Notes: generated from the letters alone by a model not told the origin. A stretch of DNA of 64,000 nucleotides from Allium sativum (GCA_030737875.1 CM060922.1:761743603-761807602); one strand, 5' to 3'; shown: positions 9,630 through 22,529, counted from the stretch's first letter. Made by a program: numbers and translations.

Positions 9630-11794
9630 TGTAACGACCCGGGTTTTCGCGATCCTGGTTATCGACATAAACTCAATGTCGACTATCCAAGCATCGGAAA
9701 TACCGGATAGTTAATGAAAGAAAATAGAGGGTGAGAATAGATTAGATAGAAACTTAGAATAGAAGAAGAAGAAGAAGAACATACATCATCATCAGAGTAA
9801 CACGAAACTCACAGCGGAACGAACAATATATAATAGATACATAACTTTGAAATAAAACTAGTATATGTATACAGTAACATTATCAGAGTACAACACTTAC
9901 AACACAGCAGAAATAACAATAGCTATATAATCCTGAAGCTTCATGCTCCAAGCTCTCAATATCTGTAAAATCCTGACTACTTGACTGCCCGTATAAAATT
10001 GGGCACCCAAGAGTTTAGGGAAAACAAAACAAAATAAACTCTGGGTCAGTTATGTGACTGGTGTGAGTAAACTTAAATCATTTGATTTAACTTTCAAAAA
10101 TCTTTTTGAATAAAGGATAATCATAAGATCGATCCACACATAAACACGGATGGTTTTTACCTTACGATAACCCAAAATATTTTTCTAAAATGATACTTGT
10201 CTGATATTATAATAATGCCTAGATCAAGTAAATAGAAATCTAGCAGAAACACTTTCATCTCACGTTCTACATATATAATATACAATCAAAACCGCGGGCT
10301 CTTATTGGGTAATTGATTTCCAACAATGACAAGGTATGGAACCACCTTTCGATCAGTGTACTCTAGAAGCGATACATTGGAGTTCAACAAGAACATCTTG
10401 TAACTCAGCCACACATGACCGGCCATTCATTTCGCTTGAATGTTCCGAATATATTATCACCTTATGGTTGGTATACCAACATAACCATTCCCGGGAGATA
10501 CAGAAGCGAAAGAAGTAACAAATATGAATATTCTCTAAATGGTGACAATATACGCTGATTGGGTGCGACCCACTTAGCCATGCTACCTGCCCGATTTCTT
10601 TCATTTCCCAGTTGATGAGGCTTGAGGTCATAACGTATCTTTTAACAGATCACTCCTTCATTTACTTTGAATGCCACATCGTCATACCCGTCAAATCACA
10701 AATTTATTTCCCCAAAAATACCATGGGTATAAGCTATGAGAAACGAATTCCTCCGCCACCAATGTAAATACGTTTGAAACGATCAACTTACGCGATCTGC
10801 CAGACATACTCTATCAGACATTCGTCCATTCAAGTTGTCCTGGGACTGGACAACCCAAAGGCACTATTTTGTAAACAGGACAGCCCTTGCATAACTCCGT
10901 CTTCAATTATCTTCATCATATTTGATTCGCAACGCTAATGCCATACAGAGTGGTTTTCAGATAATATCTCTGATCCCTGTCTCTCCGTATTGACAACGGA
11001 AATGGTCAAAAACTTTGATAGTCGGTGATTTAACTATCAAAGAAAAACATGTGTGCAAACAACGAAATTATTTCCAGATGGGAATTCTATTGATCAATCA
11101 TCAATCAACATTTATTCATTTCCCCATTTCTCGTTTCCATATATTCATAAAATCCTTATTTTCTAATTTTAGAAAATATACGTTATTAACTTTGTAAACG
11201 TTTCCATTTCTGATTCGCGCATCACTATCTTCTCACATATATCAGTCTCTAACTGTAATCTAGTAAGAGAACAACCCCTTACGTATTAACCCCGAAGGCC
11301 GAAACCAACATCAGATCAATACCCAAACAGCTGTTCAATTAAACTAATCTCCAGTCAGTTTCTAATTCCTGCAATTCCCTTTAAATTCCTAACTCAAACC
11401 CCAAATTCCTTTATGATGTTTTATTTGCAAAATATTTACTTTAATCCAATCTTTCACATAGAATGTGAATAATATTTCTTTATATAATTCTATTTGTTTC
11501 CCAAATAATTTCATTTATAATTCTATTTATTTCCAATAAATATTTTCCTTTTCAATACCATATTTATTCTATACAAATCCTTTTATATAATTCTATTCAC
11601 TTTATATAAATCCTTTTATATAATTCTATTTACTTTCTAACTAATAATTCTATTTATTTTCCAAATAAATATTTACTTTTATAATTATATTTTCCAAATA
11701 ATTTCTTTTATAATTCTATTTATTTCCTATAAATATTTCCCTTTTACATTACAGTATTTCATACGGTATTTAAAATACCAATTAACCAGACCAG
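9630..11794 (-). repeat. 5' LTR of element B, downstream part
   Basis: It begins TGTAACGACCC next to the primer-binding site and matches 3830-5836 closely. It is interrupted at 11795 by element C. A short GAA-rich run lies at about 9763-9780. Hairpins are present at 10047-10060 (CAGTTA/TGACTG) and 11013-11042, and the CAGCGGAA motif at 9812-9819. No gene is seen. Confidence 0.85.
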
Positions 11795-14700
11795 TTATGA
11801 CGGCCCAGATTTCCGGTACCTTTTGAGATGACTAAACAATACTCGTCCAACCCAAATTGTACTGAAAACCAGATGCCAATAGAAAGAAATTAGAGGGTGA
11901 GATAAGAAAGAAAGAAGTATTAGAATAGAAGAAGTAGAAGAAGAAGAACACAACACTACACAGAGTCTCACATCGCAGCGGAACAAATTATAATATAGAA
12001 ATAACTTTTATTGAGAGCTTGTAAAATACTTACAAATCATCAGAGTACATTTATACTTCTGGACAGTAATAATAACCTGTTCTCATATTCAACACATAGC
12101 GGAATAATAACTGTAATACATCATATGTCTGAACTCTTCCAGCATGTCTTCTGAACTTTGTAGTGCCTAATAACCTGAACCTGTACAACCCGGTCTAACC
12201 AGAGCATTTCAAATACCGGGTCAGTCTGGTGAACCAGAGTGAGAAAAACTCGCACAGTTTAAGGAGAATCATCCATCTTGATTTTAAAGTTCAAAATCTT
12301 TTTGAAAGAAAAAGATAATAGTAAGACCAAATCCAGACATAAATATGGACGGTTTTTACCTTACTATAACCCAAAACATTTTGAAATCATATATATCATC
12401 TGATATTATAATAGTGTCTAAATACAAATAAATAGCAATCTAGCGGAACGCTTGCATCTCACGCTCCAAATATATAGTTTACAATCAAAACCGCGGGTGC
12501 TTATTGGAGATTGATTCCGACTATGACAAGGTATGGAACCACCTGCCGATAGTGTATCTCTAGAGGCAAATACACTGGGTTCAACAAGAACGTCTTGCAA
12601 CCCGGCCCACACATGATCGACCACTCATTTCCCTTGAGTGTATAAAATGTATATCAACAACGGTTAGGATCAGCAACCGTTCTCGAAAAGGGACAACATC
12701 TATAGATAAAAGAAGCAAAAGGAATTTCTCTAGATAGGTGATTATACACCCTAATGGGTGCGACCCACATAGCCATGCTGCCTGCCCAATTTTTGTCATT
12801 TCCCAGTTTATGAAGCTTAAGGTTATAATTCTTATTTCCCAGGTAGTACGCCACAATTTACTTTGAATGCCACATCGTCAGATCCGCCAAATCACTAATT
12901 GATGCCGACAAAAATACCTTGGGTGTTATCTATTACCAACAGGAGTACGTTTGTAAAAATCAATGTACGTGACTCTTAAGAAATATTCTGTCAGACATTC
13001 GTCCATATAAGTCACCCAGGAACAGGATGAACCGAAGGCACTCTCCTACTGCATCCAATATAGAAATCACCCCATGGATCAGTAGCGATAAGTCCTTGCA
13101 AGCCGTAGACTCCAACCACGATAGAATCACAGTGTATCTCGGGCCGCTAAGCCAAAGATTTTAAGTAATCCCTCCGTTTTATGAAGATCCACGGTCTTCA
13201 ATTGCTCCATCTTGATCAGCATTTAATATCTTCAATGGTTTACGTATTTGTTGGTCGGAATGGTTTTCGAATATAAATTCGATCCCGGTCTTTCCGTATC
13301 AACAATCATATTGGTCAGGTTTGATAGTCGGTGATTTAACTATCAAATAATAATTGTATGAATATAATGAGTTCATTGGTTCAGTACTCAGCATCACTTG
13401 GCCCTTATAAATAATTAACGAATGATTAATTTAACTTCTAAATCTTTTAATAATTTAAAACATGGTATTCACTTCTTAGTAATATTCTCAAAACCATTTC
13501 ATCTCAATACATTAATCTTCTAAAAATCATTTCAATCTAATATTTAGAAAAATATTTAATGACCATATCCAATTTCGATTTTACTGTTATTTCAAAAAAT
13601 TAGTTACAACACCAGTTATTACTTATCATCGATTCAAGTCGTCATTTGTAAAACAATCGTTACGACCTCTCCTTTGGTTTCCTCATTTGAAACTATACCC
13701 GTCACTTATCTTTTTAGAATAAAGCAATTCTAAATCTTAACTTCTTACTTTGAAAACATCGTTATATCTTCACAAATCTTTTCTATGGAAATATCATTTC
13801 ATATTCTCATGCCCGTTTTAATTTCCTTTTATTTTGGAATATATTATATATATTCCAAATTCTTCAAATAACGATACATTATTATTTCTTAAAATGAACC
13901 CCTTTTAAACCTTCACCACTACAACTAATAACATCTCTCGATAATCCTGAAGTCGTTCAAGTTAGGGTATTTTAAATTACCTCTCAGACCTTGATCAACA
14001 ACGTTCTTATCTTAAGACAGATAACAGTTGTAATACCAAAGCTGGTATTCATTCCCAATAACAAACCAAATCTCATTTTAGTTATAACTGATGAAAACCT
14101 CATCTCTTATTAAATATAGCGAATTTAAGTCGCATCTTATACTTCCAGAATTACGTAACGTTAATTTAATCTTAACGTTTTAGCCTTACACTCCTTTTAT
14201 AAAATTGTTTATAATACTCGGGTTTAATATAAAACCCCTTTTATCCCGCTTTTCTTTCCTTAATTCAAACACTTACTTTAAGCGATCGTCTTAGCTTAGA
14301 ATCTCTTTTATAGCTTAGTAATAAAACTCGGTTTTAATATAAAACCGTTCATCCAATTGTGTTCCAATATCCACTTTGATTACCTACCTTAAAGAATCTA
14401 GTTTATGAATTGATTACTGGAATTATTATTCATTAAAAATAATAATTTACATCATCATTAACTATTATAGAAATAGTTAACTTCTTATTTAACTTAATTA
14501 AACAGTAATTTCTTTATTAAATCTTATTAAAGTTAAAATAAACATTTGTTAAACCATTTTATTTGATTAATAAATTAATCAAATAACTAATTTCAATTTA
14601 AATTATTTTACTTCATCAGTTCAAACCATGATTATCTTGTTAATCAACTCCAATTAGCCATTTCCTTTAAATTAATTAATAATATGATTAATTAAAATAA

Positions 14701-15128
14701 ATTTTGTTTAATTGTTTCTTTTAAACAATTAATCCAATTTTTTTATCACTGTGTTAATTTCTGCTCATCTGGTTATAAATCTTATTCCATAAGGGTTTAC
14801 TTTACAAAATCATTTAATAACTTCTTAAGAACTTAAATAATAAATTATACATATTAATTTCCTTTTATCAAACCTATATTCGAATATATCGATTTCAAAT
14901 TCATCTTCCGTTATAAATATATTTTGGAATTTCATTACCGTTAGTTCACCTGGTGGTGAATCAATATTATTTTGGGCCAAATGATACCAATTACTCAACC
15001 AATACTGTCTATTGCTTAAAAGGAATCAGTCATTAAACTTATATTCAACAATCAATGTTCAAAACAATCATCCAACCATATCGGTTAAACAGTGCATATA
15101 ATTGTAATATGAAAATAACAATAAATTT

Positions 15129-15150
15129 GAGGAATCCAGTTGGATTCCTC
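15129..15150. other. Conserved GAGGAATCC hairpin in LTR C (copy 1)
   Basis: GAGGAATCC pairs with GGATTCCTC across a 4-nt loop. In the C right copy and in F the loop and downstream bases can instead form CGGTTGG or GGTTGG with CCAACC, so two mutually exclusive stems overlap. Equivalents: 5933-5954 (B), 25977-25998 (C), 56633-56654 (F). It is always followed by CCCTGCATCC or a close variant. Confidence 0.7.
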
Positions 15151-15330
15151 CAACCTGTTTTCCCTGCATCCAAATACGTTATCTCAACAATATCATCTAT
15201 AAACCGATACAATATTCAACCATCACAACAACAGAAATCCAAACATCCATCAACCAATTAACAATCATAGCACACAAATATTTAAACCTAACTTATATAA
15301 AAAATAAGTAGGATAAACTGAGTGAGTTGA

Positions 15331-15336
15331 ACTCAC
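15331..15336 (-). promoter_or_regulatory. Predicted 5' splice donor in LTR C
   Basis: The minus strand reads CAAG|GTGAGTTC, an ideal plant donor. The same feature occurs in A (3183), B (6203), E (43205 and 51509), F (56890) and G (61972), always in the part of the LTR downstream of the presumed promoter. The second C LTR has GTGAAT instead (26184). Confidence 0.5.
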
Positions 15337-17238
15337 CTTGATTCAATTAGTTGTCCAAACGGTTCGTTTTACAAGCCTCCAGCTGGGTTCAACTTTGTCC
15401 ATCCAATTCCATGCCATTACGTTTGACGATACAGTCTCAACGTTCTCTGATTCATTCCATTATGGGTTGCACGATCAAGTTATAAATTAAGTACGGTATT
15501 CACTTTATAAATTAATATTAAAAACTTAATAATAATTATTTAATCTAATTTTGTTATTTATTTTAATTAGTTATATGTTCATGTATACACTTTTGATAAT
15601 TAGCTATTATATATATTCTAATGTAAATAGTTCGTTGTTGGATTGAGCTACGTGCACCTGTGTACACTGAGCGTCCAGTTCGTGACCTGTCAAACAAAAT
15701 TAGGCATAAAATAAACTGTTAACTTATAAATACTATTATCGCGTTCAAATACTATTTCTGCACCCTACTGTTAATTTAATTCTTCTAAAACTTTCCATAT
15801 TTCTAAACACAAGTTCGCTTAATGCTCGGTATGATTAAAACAAACTTGGACACGTTAAAAAAATGGATTAGGACTTCATAACGATTAGGTACGAAAATAA
15901 AACTCTTGGCCCCCTATGTAAAACTATCCCAGGATTTACATACTATTTAAACTAATATTATTAATAACCTATTGCACTTCATATTGGTGCCGTAAAAATA
16001 AGGTTAAGCACAAATAAAAGCGGTTAGTCACGTTAGGCTTTCTTAAAAGATTAGGCATATTAAATTCGTGATTAGGGTCAATGCATTATACTATTGTGCT
16101 ACCTTCTTCATTTCAGTTCTTCCCAGGCGGTTACCGTTTCATTACATACGTTAGCTACAAATACATTATTTAACTAAACTACATGTTTACGTTACTATAT
16201 ATGACCCGATTAATGATTATAATAAGGCACAATTAAAGAAACACATAAGATACCTTAAAACCCCATTAGCATATTCAAATGTGTTTATGCTCATTTAAAC
16301 TTATTTGGGCAAAACTGTAGATTTCGGTTGGCACAAATACATTACCATTGTTCGCTTCCTTCTTATTTCAGCTGTTGTTGCCAAACCGCCTTCGAGCTTC
16401 ACATAATCATTCCACGAGTCCACCCTCCACCGTAGCACCACACGACTCTGCTACCCTCTCTTCCCAACGTCTGGCTTCGCATAGCAACACCATGCTGGCC
16501 TCGCATCGTTCGCCAACCCACCGCTCCACTTCGAGCTTTCACCCGTCCTCTCCCATGCTGCGCCAGCCTGTGCTCCACCCTGGCCACTTCACCAGGCCAC
16601 CGCTCCATCTACACCACGACAACCACACTTCCTTCATAAGGACGCACTCCAACATATGCTACTCCATTTTCCGTCAATGCCACTGCTACAATTTACAGTG
16701 GAGTTTGCTTTTGATTTTTATACGTGGAAGAGAGTTTAAAATTTTACATATAATGTGTAACACCCTGAATTTTCTATGAATATTAAAATTAACAATCCTA
16801 AGAATACTTAATTATTAAAGTGATAATTAAGGGAAACGGGTTACCCCATTGCGTTCATCTCGAAATTCTGCTTGGAATAGAGTCCAAGTTTTCGTAAATC
16901 GGACTTCGTATGAGGAAGTTATAGCCCTCGGAAATTTCAGTAATTTTATATAAATTAAAACAGTTCAGAATAATAAATTCAAAATTCAAATTCAAAAAGG
17001 GGATAGGCTGGGCGGGAATTATCCCGCCCAAGGGCCAGGTCGACCAGGGGGTCGACCTACCCTATACAGGTCGACCAGGGGGTCGACCTATCCCCCTCGG
17101 GCAGACCTGAAATGTGACGATTTCTGACTCTTTGCTGAGTCATTAGGCCTGAAGTGGTTGTTCTAGATAACTCTATCTAGTCTGGGTGGTTGGGATTGCT
17201 CCTATGATAATCCAACGGCTTAGGTTGATTCAAACTTC

Positions 17239-17246
17239 TATAAAAG
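17239..17246 (+). promoter_or_regulatory. TATA box of the solo LTR
   Basis: TTCTATAAAAGAG is followed by a leader rich in AAACCCTAAACC. A short uORF (ATG CTG CTG CTA GGA TAG) and a donor-like TTA|GTGAGT follow about 100 nt downstream. Confidence 0.65.
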
Positions 17247-17494
17247 AGTGCCTAGACTCAAACCCTAAACCTAAACAAAATTGTCTCTTGGCCACCATGC
17301 TGCTGCTAGGATAGTTCTCCTTCCTAAAGCTTAGGGATTAGTGAGTCAGAATTCTAATTCAAAAGACGAACAAATCATTCTCTTCTCTAACCTATCTTTG
17401 TGACTACTATTTCTTTCACAATATAATTAATAAATTAATTATGATGAGTTATAATTGGATTATGAGAACATGTCTGTTGAATCACGTGATGTTG

Positions 17495-18170
17495 TTTAAC
17501 TTTGTTATCTTATGTTGGTAGATCTAATTCATATGTCCAATTATACATGTTTAACTTGATTCATTTTATGCAAGTTTGGGATATAAATCATATGCTAGTT
17601 CGTATGCGAAACCTTATGCAAGTTTGGGACGTTAAATCATATGCTAGTTTGTATGTGAATCTTATGCAAGTTCGTTTTTACATATGTTAATTCGTATGTG
17701 AATCTTATGCAAGTTTGGGATGTTAAACCATATGCTAATTCGTATGTGAATTTTATGCAAGTTTGGGTTGTTTAATTGTATGTTAGTTTGAATATGAATC
17801 TTATGCAAGTCTATATGTGAATTGTACACAAGTTTATATGTGAATCAAGTATATGCATATGCTAGTTTATATGCAAAAACATGTGATAAATTCATATGCA
17901 AGTTGTAGGAATCCATATGCAAGTTTAGGTTAAAAACTATATTCACATTTTTAGGTGAAAAACTATATTCATATTTTTAGGTGAAAATTATATTCACATA
18001 TGCAAGTTTAGGTGAGACCCATAATTCATATATGCAAGTTCACAACTTCATGTTTTAGATCTATATTTAGATCCATGGTAGTTTATGCAAGTTTATGTTC
18101 TATATGCCTATGCTAGTTATTAGCTATGCAAATTTATGTTATAATTCCTATTTGCAAGTTAGATCTATTT
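17495..18170 (+). repeat. Minisatellite-like region ATGCAAGTTTGGG / CATATGCTAGTT in the solo LTR
   Basis: Phrases such as ATGCAAGTTTGGGA, TTAAATCATATGCTAG and CGTATGTGAATCTT are repeated imperfectly many times. It corresponds in position to the ACTTGCATAAGC repeats of the E LTR. Unit order and number differ between the two, as expected of slippage-prone repeats. Confidence 0.8.
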
Positions 18171-18492
18171 TATGTGTTATACAAGTTGTGATGTTTCTTT
18201 TCTTTTTATAAGTTAGACTATCTGTGAGTCTAACGTATCTCATATTAGAACGTACGAATAGCGTGGGTACAAAGGGAAATATTAATTATGCAAATTGTGA
18301 ATTGACATAAAAATAAATTTAAAGGCATATAATTAAATTGAGACATTAATTGGTATAATTTATATACCTAAAAAGTATGGACATAATTTAGGTGACAATT
18401 ATGGACATAATTAATTTGGGAATTATTGACAATTTGAATAGGGATAATTAATTCATATTGGGGTGAAATAATTTGTAATAATAAACGCCTAA

Positions 18493-18583
18493 GACACGAG
18501 GTTAGACTCGTTTGTGGTGTAAGACTGCCCGGACCCGCCCGGCAAATCCAGCAACCATAAACGGTAGTATAATGTGAGAGGTC
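18493..18583 (+). ncRNA. Structured repeat unit 1 of the solo LTR (RNA stem-loop)
   Basis: The unit begins GACACGAGGTTAGAC and ends TAATGTGAGAGGTC. GTTTGTGGT (18510-18518) pairs with ACCATAAAC (18554-18562) through nine pairs, one of them G-U. The enclosed segment holds a second helix, GCCCGG with CCGGC. The unit is homologous to 41958-42050 and 42083-42174 of E, where the outer stem has different bases that still pair. Confidence 0.55.
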
Positions 18584-18616
18584 GAAGGCATAAATTAAAT
18601 GCGTAACAATTGTAAA

Positions 18617-18707
18617 GACACGAGGTTAGACACGTTTGTGGTATAAGACTACCCGGACACGCCCGACAAATCCAGCAATCGCAAACGGGAGTCTAATGTG
18701 GGGGGTC
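18617..18707 (+). ncRNA. Structured repeat unit 2 of the solo LTR
   Basis: Tandem neighbour of the preceding unit. GTTTGTGGT (18634-18642) pairs with ATCGCAAAC (18678-18686); all nine positions pair if two G-U pairs are allowed. The inner helix is weaker than in the other units. Whether the unit is functional as RNA is inferred. Confidence 0.5.
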
Positions 18708-19804
18708 TTACAAGGTTACGGTTATAATGAATTAAGTAACACTTAACCAAGATAAACATGTAGTGGGGACATGGGGGTTAAGTGGGTGACATGGGTGACA
18801 TGTGAAATACGATTAGAAACACTTAACCAAGTTGAAACATGTAAGAAGACATGAATAAGAAGGGGTTAAGGGGAAAATTCTAGTGGGGACCAAGCATAGG
18901 TGGAAAGCTTGTGTCATGCATGGGGACCCATTTCAAACCAGTAACCCATTAAGTATCTTTGTGAGCTCGAGTTAGATCGAGGACGGGACACGCTTACTGG
19001 GTTTGATTGTAAGAGGTCAAAACGGGTTAACGGTGGCAACGCAAGTCCAACGGGGTCATGTGCGTGCGTGGGCCCGGGCTGGTAGGTAAGACGTTGTTGC
19101 ATCGTGTAGATATAAGCCGTGCATCTTTAGTGGTATCGGGTTGCCACTTTGGGGAGTGATACACCCCACTGTGGGACCAGCACGGGTATCTACGAGTTAG
19201 GGAGCCGATCGCATGGGGGTAGTGGGTACAACTAGTGGAGATAGGGGCAGGCGACACCTATGAAGACAGCTAGGGGTACACGAAACTACCATTATGATTA
19301 TTATGTTCAGTGGGCGAGATCAACTTTTAGGGTGACTAGTAGTGGTGTAGTATAGTAATTATCCTATAGTGATTAGGAGCGAGATTAACGCCAAAATAGT
19401 CCTCTTGTTTGTTTTGTCTTGCCCACTTGTTTCACAGTCATTCCTTGTTTTACCAGTTTATGCCTTATCCTGATTACTTTAATAATTATATTGTTAAAGT
19501 TATTGTACTCGCCAGACTTTATATCTGACCCCCTTTGTTTTCACCTCTTTTCTTCCTTTCCCCCCCTCAGATTCTCAGGGTGGGACTAGTACTAATGGAG
19601 CTTGATCTGGATCTTTCTCTCTCTTTTGGAAGTGCTTGGATTACTGAAAGTAAAGTTCAGCTCATCTCTTTTATGGCTACTTATGTTGGGGTTATGCTTT
19701 TTACTTTATGTACTCAAAAAACAATTTGTCAAGATGGTTACTAAGTGTACTTGGTTTTTCTGTTGGTTTATGATGTTGTTGTAATCAAACTATTTCTCCG
19801 CTGC

Positions 19805-19810
19805 AATAAA
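19805..19810 (+). terminator. Poly(A) signal of the solo LTR
   Basis: AATAAA directly follows the motif CTCCGCTG, about 135 bp before the LTR end. That motif (CAGCGGAA on the other strand) lies 140-230 bp from the LTR end in every family of this window, so it probably marks the RNA 3' processing region. The R region would then be about 2.5 kb. Confidence 0.5.
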
Positions 19811-19942
19811 AGTTGTTTTGAAAATTTTCAAGTACCAATATATGTATCTGTTTTGTTATGTTCTGTTCTGTCCACCAATAATACTCCATGAAAGTTAATG
19901 CATTCCCTTTGAGAGTGACATTAATGGACGTGGGGTGTTACA

Positions 19943-21571
19943 TAATGGGGCTTACTTGTTTTGAGGGAGGGAAGTTCGGCTTACATTAGTTTACTGAAAA
20001 TGGGAAGGTTGGTTTTCATTGTTTCATGAAGCTGTCGCTACCATTGTTTGGAGAAGAACGATAATGCAAGCATATATACAGGGGAATTAAGTCATTAAAA
20101 TCAACTGGCATGAAATTCTGAGTGGAGAAACTGTGAAGCAGTGAAGTGCACTTATACGCACATAGGTCCTTGGCACCCATGTATTTGCGTAGGTATGTAC
20201 ACCCTCTTCTTTAGCTAGGCACGTTTTGATGGAAAAAAAAAACTTTGTTTCATTTCAGTCTTGGGGTCTGCATTCACAGTGTATTTTCCTTCCATAGATA
20301 TGTGCAGCTTTAGGGTCTCTATCGAGCTATGTATAGGTATGTGCTGAGTTGCTTGCAAGTGTTTTCAATATTAGGGTGTGCTGAAAGGGTAATACACTGT
20401 ACTGCTGTATTGTTTTAGAGGGCAAATCATAGATGTAGCATGTGCAAATATATAGGGTAGAAAAAACAGGTTGCTGTGCGTGTTGGAAATGGAAATATAA
20501 GGCAGACCAATATACTTGGTCGGCAAGGTTCAGTTTGTTGAAAAGATAACACATAGCCTAGCACACTCCTTCGTATAGCTGTACTAAATTTTCATTGCTT
20601 TATGGACTAATGAAGGAATGGTTAACATAGGGTAGCCTCTGAGGTTTGTACATTACTATGGACAACCGCATGTGCACAACATGAGTGAAAAGAAAAGATA
20701 GTAGCTGTGTATGCTATAACCATTGAATATAGACTAGGATATATAAGCTGGTGTACCACTCCACGCATTTATGTTCATGTATGGTCATTCGCAGTTGTAA
20801 TTTATACATAGGTGAGGACTTGTTTTGATAGGCTGCACGTCTCTGCTTTCATTTGGACAGATAGACTTAAGATAGGGATTGCTCCGACGCTAATTTTATT
20901 TATTTATGTACACTGTTAAATTTTATCTATTGCTATTTACCGCGTTTTACGTTAAACGCTTAATATATCCACTGACATTCACGAACTCCAAATGCGATGA
21001 GAGTAGATGTATCGCTACATCTTGATGTTCCGGTTCTAATAAAATTTGTTTCGTTGAAAACAGACTCCGTTCGCACAATGTTGTTATTTTAATTTACCGG
21101 TTCACCTTTTAAATTTAATGCACCGATAAAATCACTCTGATTGGCTCCAAACTGGTAATCTAGCAATAATTAGCTATATGCATTGCCATAAAATTCGTTT
21201 CGTCAAAAACGGAGATCATTTGAAAAGAAAACCATTGTAACGCCTATATAATATATTGAATTTTTCCCCGTGTGCGAAGCACGGGCCTCATCATAAGGTA
21301 AACAATGCGTTGATTTGATCGTTCTATTCCATATGATTATTTAATTTAATTGTCAATTGTCGTTGAGCATTTTATATTCGTACTGATATACATGAATTTC
21401 AAATCGTAAATTACGAAATATCGCGATGTTTACGGGTTCGATTTATAATTAAATATAAATTTTACATTCATAAACGAATTATATATTATAAATTCATTTA
21501 AAATTCCAATTTAATACTTAATATAATAAAATATATTAAATATCTGGCCAATAAAAATACGGGACGTTACA
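19943..21571 (-). repeat. 3' LTR of element C, part 2 (U3 side)
   Basis: C's LTR resumes after the solo LTR and ends GGGACGTTACA at 21571. On the minus strand this is U3. It holds two copies of the GTTTCGT(T/C)GAAAAC motif (21028-21080, 21190-21230) shared with B. It also holds the short hairpin CCCGTG/CACGGG at 21267-21285. The corresponding part of C's other LTR is missing from the window. No gene. Confidence 0.8.
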
Positions 21572-22529
21572 TTCCTTCCCCCTTAAAAGAATTTCGTCCC
21601 CGAAATTAGTTAAGTAAGGGAAATGGTCAAATTCCAATTATCTCCAAAATAATTATTATAAAATTATCAACAAAAATATTCTACGTTTTGTAAATTTTAG
21701 AAAAATTCGTCAGCAACTCCACCGCACTGCTCGATCAGACCAACTACAAACGCCACTCCGGGCCTCATATCTTATCAAAGAAAACTCAAACCGAACAGCT
21801 ATCCATATGAGGGGTATAAAATCAATCACCAATTCGTATAATTAAGTTTTACCTTTTTGTCGAACACCCAAACTTAAATTCCAAAGCATAGCCATTAACA
21901 ACTCATCCTTCTTCAATCAACCTGTGCTCAACTCATTTCTAATGCCAGAATAAATGCAGAGTTATTCAGTTTTATTTCCTAATCGAATTTTATTCAGATT
22001 CATTATACTAGAATTTAGTTTCCAATTCATTCAACTTTGCTATTAAATCATTTATGAATTTTATTCAAGCTATTTATCAAACAATCAATCCGTCCATATT
22101 TTACTCTGTTTCCAAACTCCCACTTGACTTCATATAACCCCAAAAATCCATTTTTAACTCAACTTGATTTTATCCATTGAAGTTTCAAATCCATATTCAA
22201 CGAACTATTTAATTTTCTAATTTATTCAGCTCCATTTCAAATTCAAATTCTGGATTTATTTCAAAACCATACATATTCTCTTTATAATTTCATATAAGAA
22301 TTATTCTGGTTATATTAAGCCATTCCAATTCATAATATAATTTGAATTCCATTCAAATCAATCAAACATATCAATATCTCAATAATTTGATGAAAATATT
22401 TATTTTCTATATAATTTGGCCAAAATTATTTCATTTGACTATCTTTACAAAACACTATCGTGTCAATTACTAGTTCAATATTGAACCGATTAAATAACAC
22501 AATATAAAACACCTTTATATAAAATATAC

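Larger units (their letters stand above)
11795..16755 (-). repeat. 3' LTR of non-autonomous element C, part 1
   Basis: It matches 22649-26833 and continues, in the second copy, at 39731-40524. The left junction is defined by where B homology stops (ACCAG at 11790-11794). The LTR is about 6.6 kb once the inserted solo LTR is subtracted. It carries the CAGCGGAA motif (11976-11983), hairpins at 12225-12238, 13320-13347 and 15129-15150, and a consensus splice donor at 15336. The 143-codon frame at 16348-16779 is C-rich low-complexity sequence; it is antisense to the element and altered in the second copy, so I do not call a gene. Confidence 0.83.
16756..19942 (+). mobile_element. Solo LTR related to element E, plus orientation (3187 bp)
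   Basis: It begins TGTAACACCC and ends GGGTGTTACA, and is flanked by the 5-bp duplication TAATG (16751-16755 and 19943-19947). It is inserted in C's 3' LTR. Its organisation mirrors the E LTR in the opposite direction: TATA box about 480 bp in, donor-like GTGAGT near 17340, a minisatellite (17495-18170), two structured repeats (18493-18583, 18617-18707), the hairpin 19512-19528 and the CTCCGCTG motif followed by AATAAA. The sequence is clearly diverged from E, so it is an older or sister copy. There is no internal domain: it was left by LTR-LTR recombination. Confidence 0.92.

Noticed and set aside
16348..16779. 143-codon Ser/His/Pro-rich plus-strand frame
   Set aside because: Low-complexity C-rich LTR sequence; it is cut by the solo LTR, runs against the element transcript, and its counterpart at 40116-40436 has a different reading length and sequence. 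No domain is recognisable.
19535..19784. 60- and 69-codon frames near the end of the solo LTR
   Set aside because: They lie in the R/U5 part, overlap each other in different frames, and the E LTRs do not preserve them.
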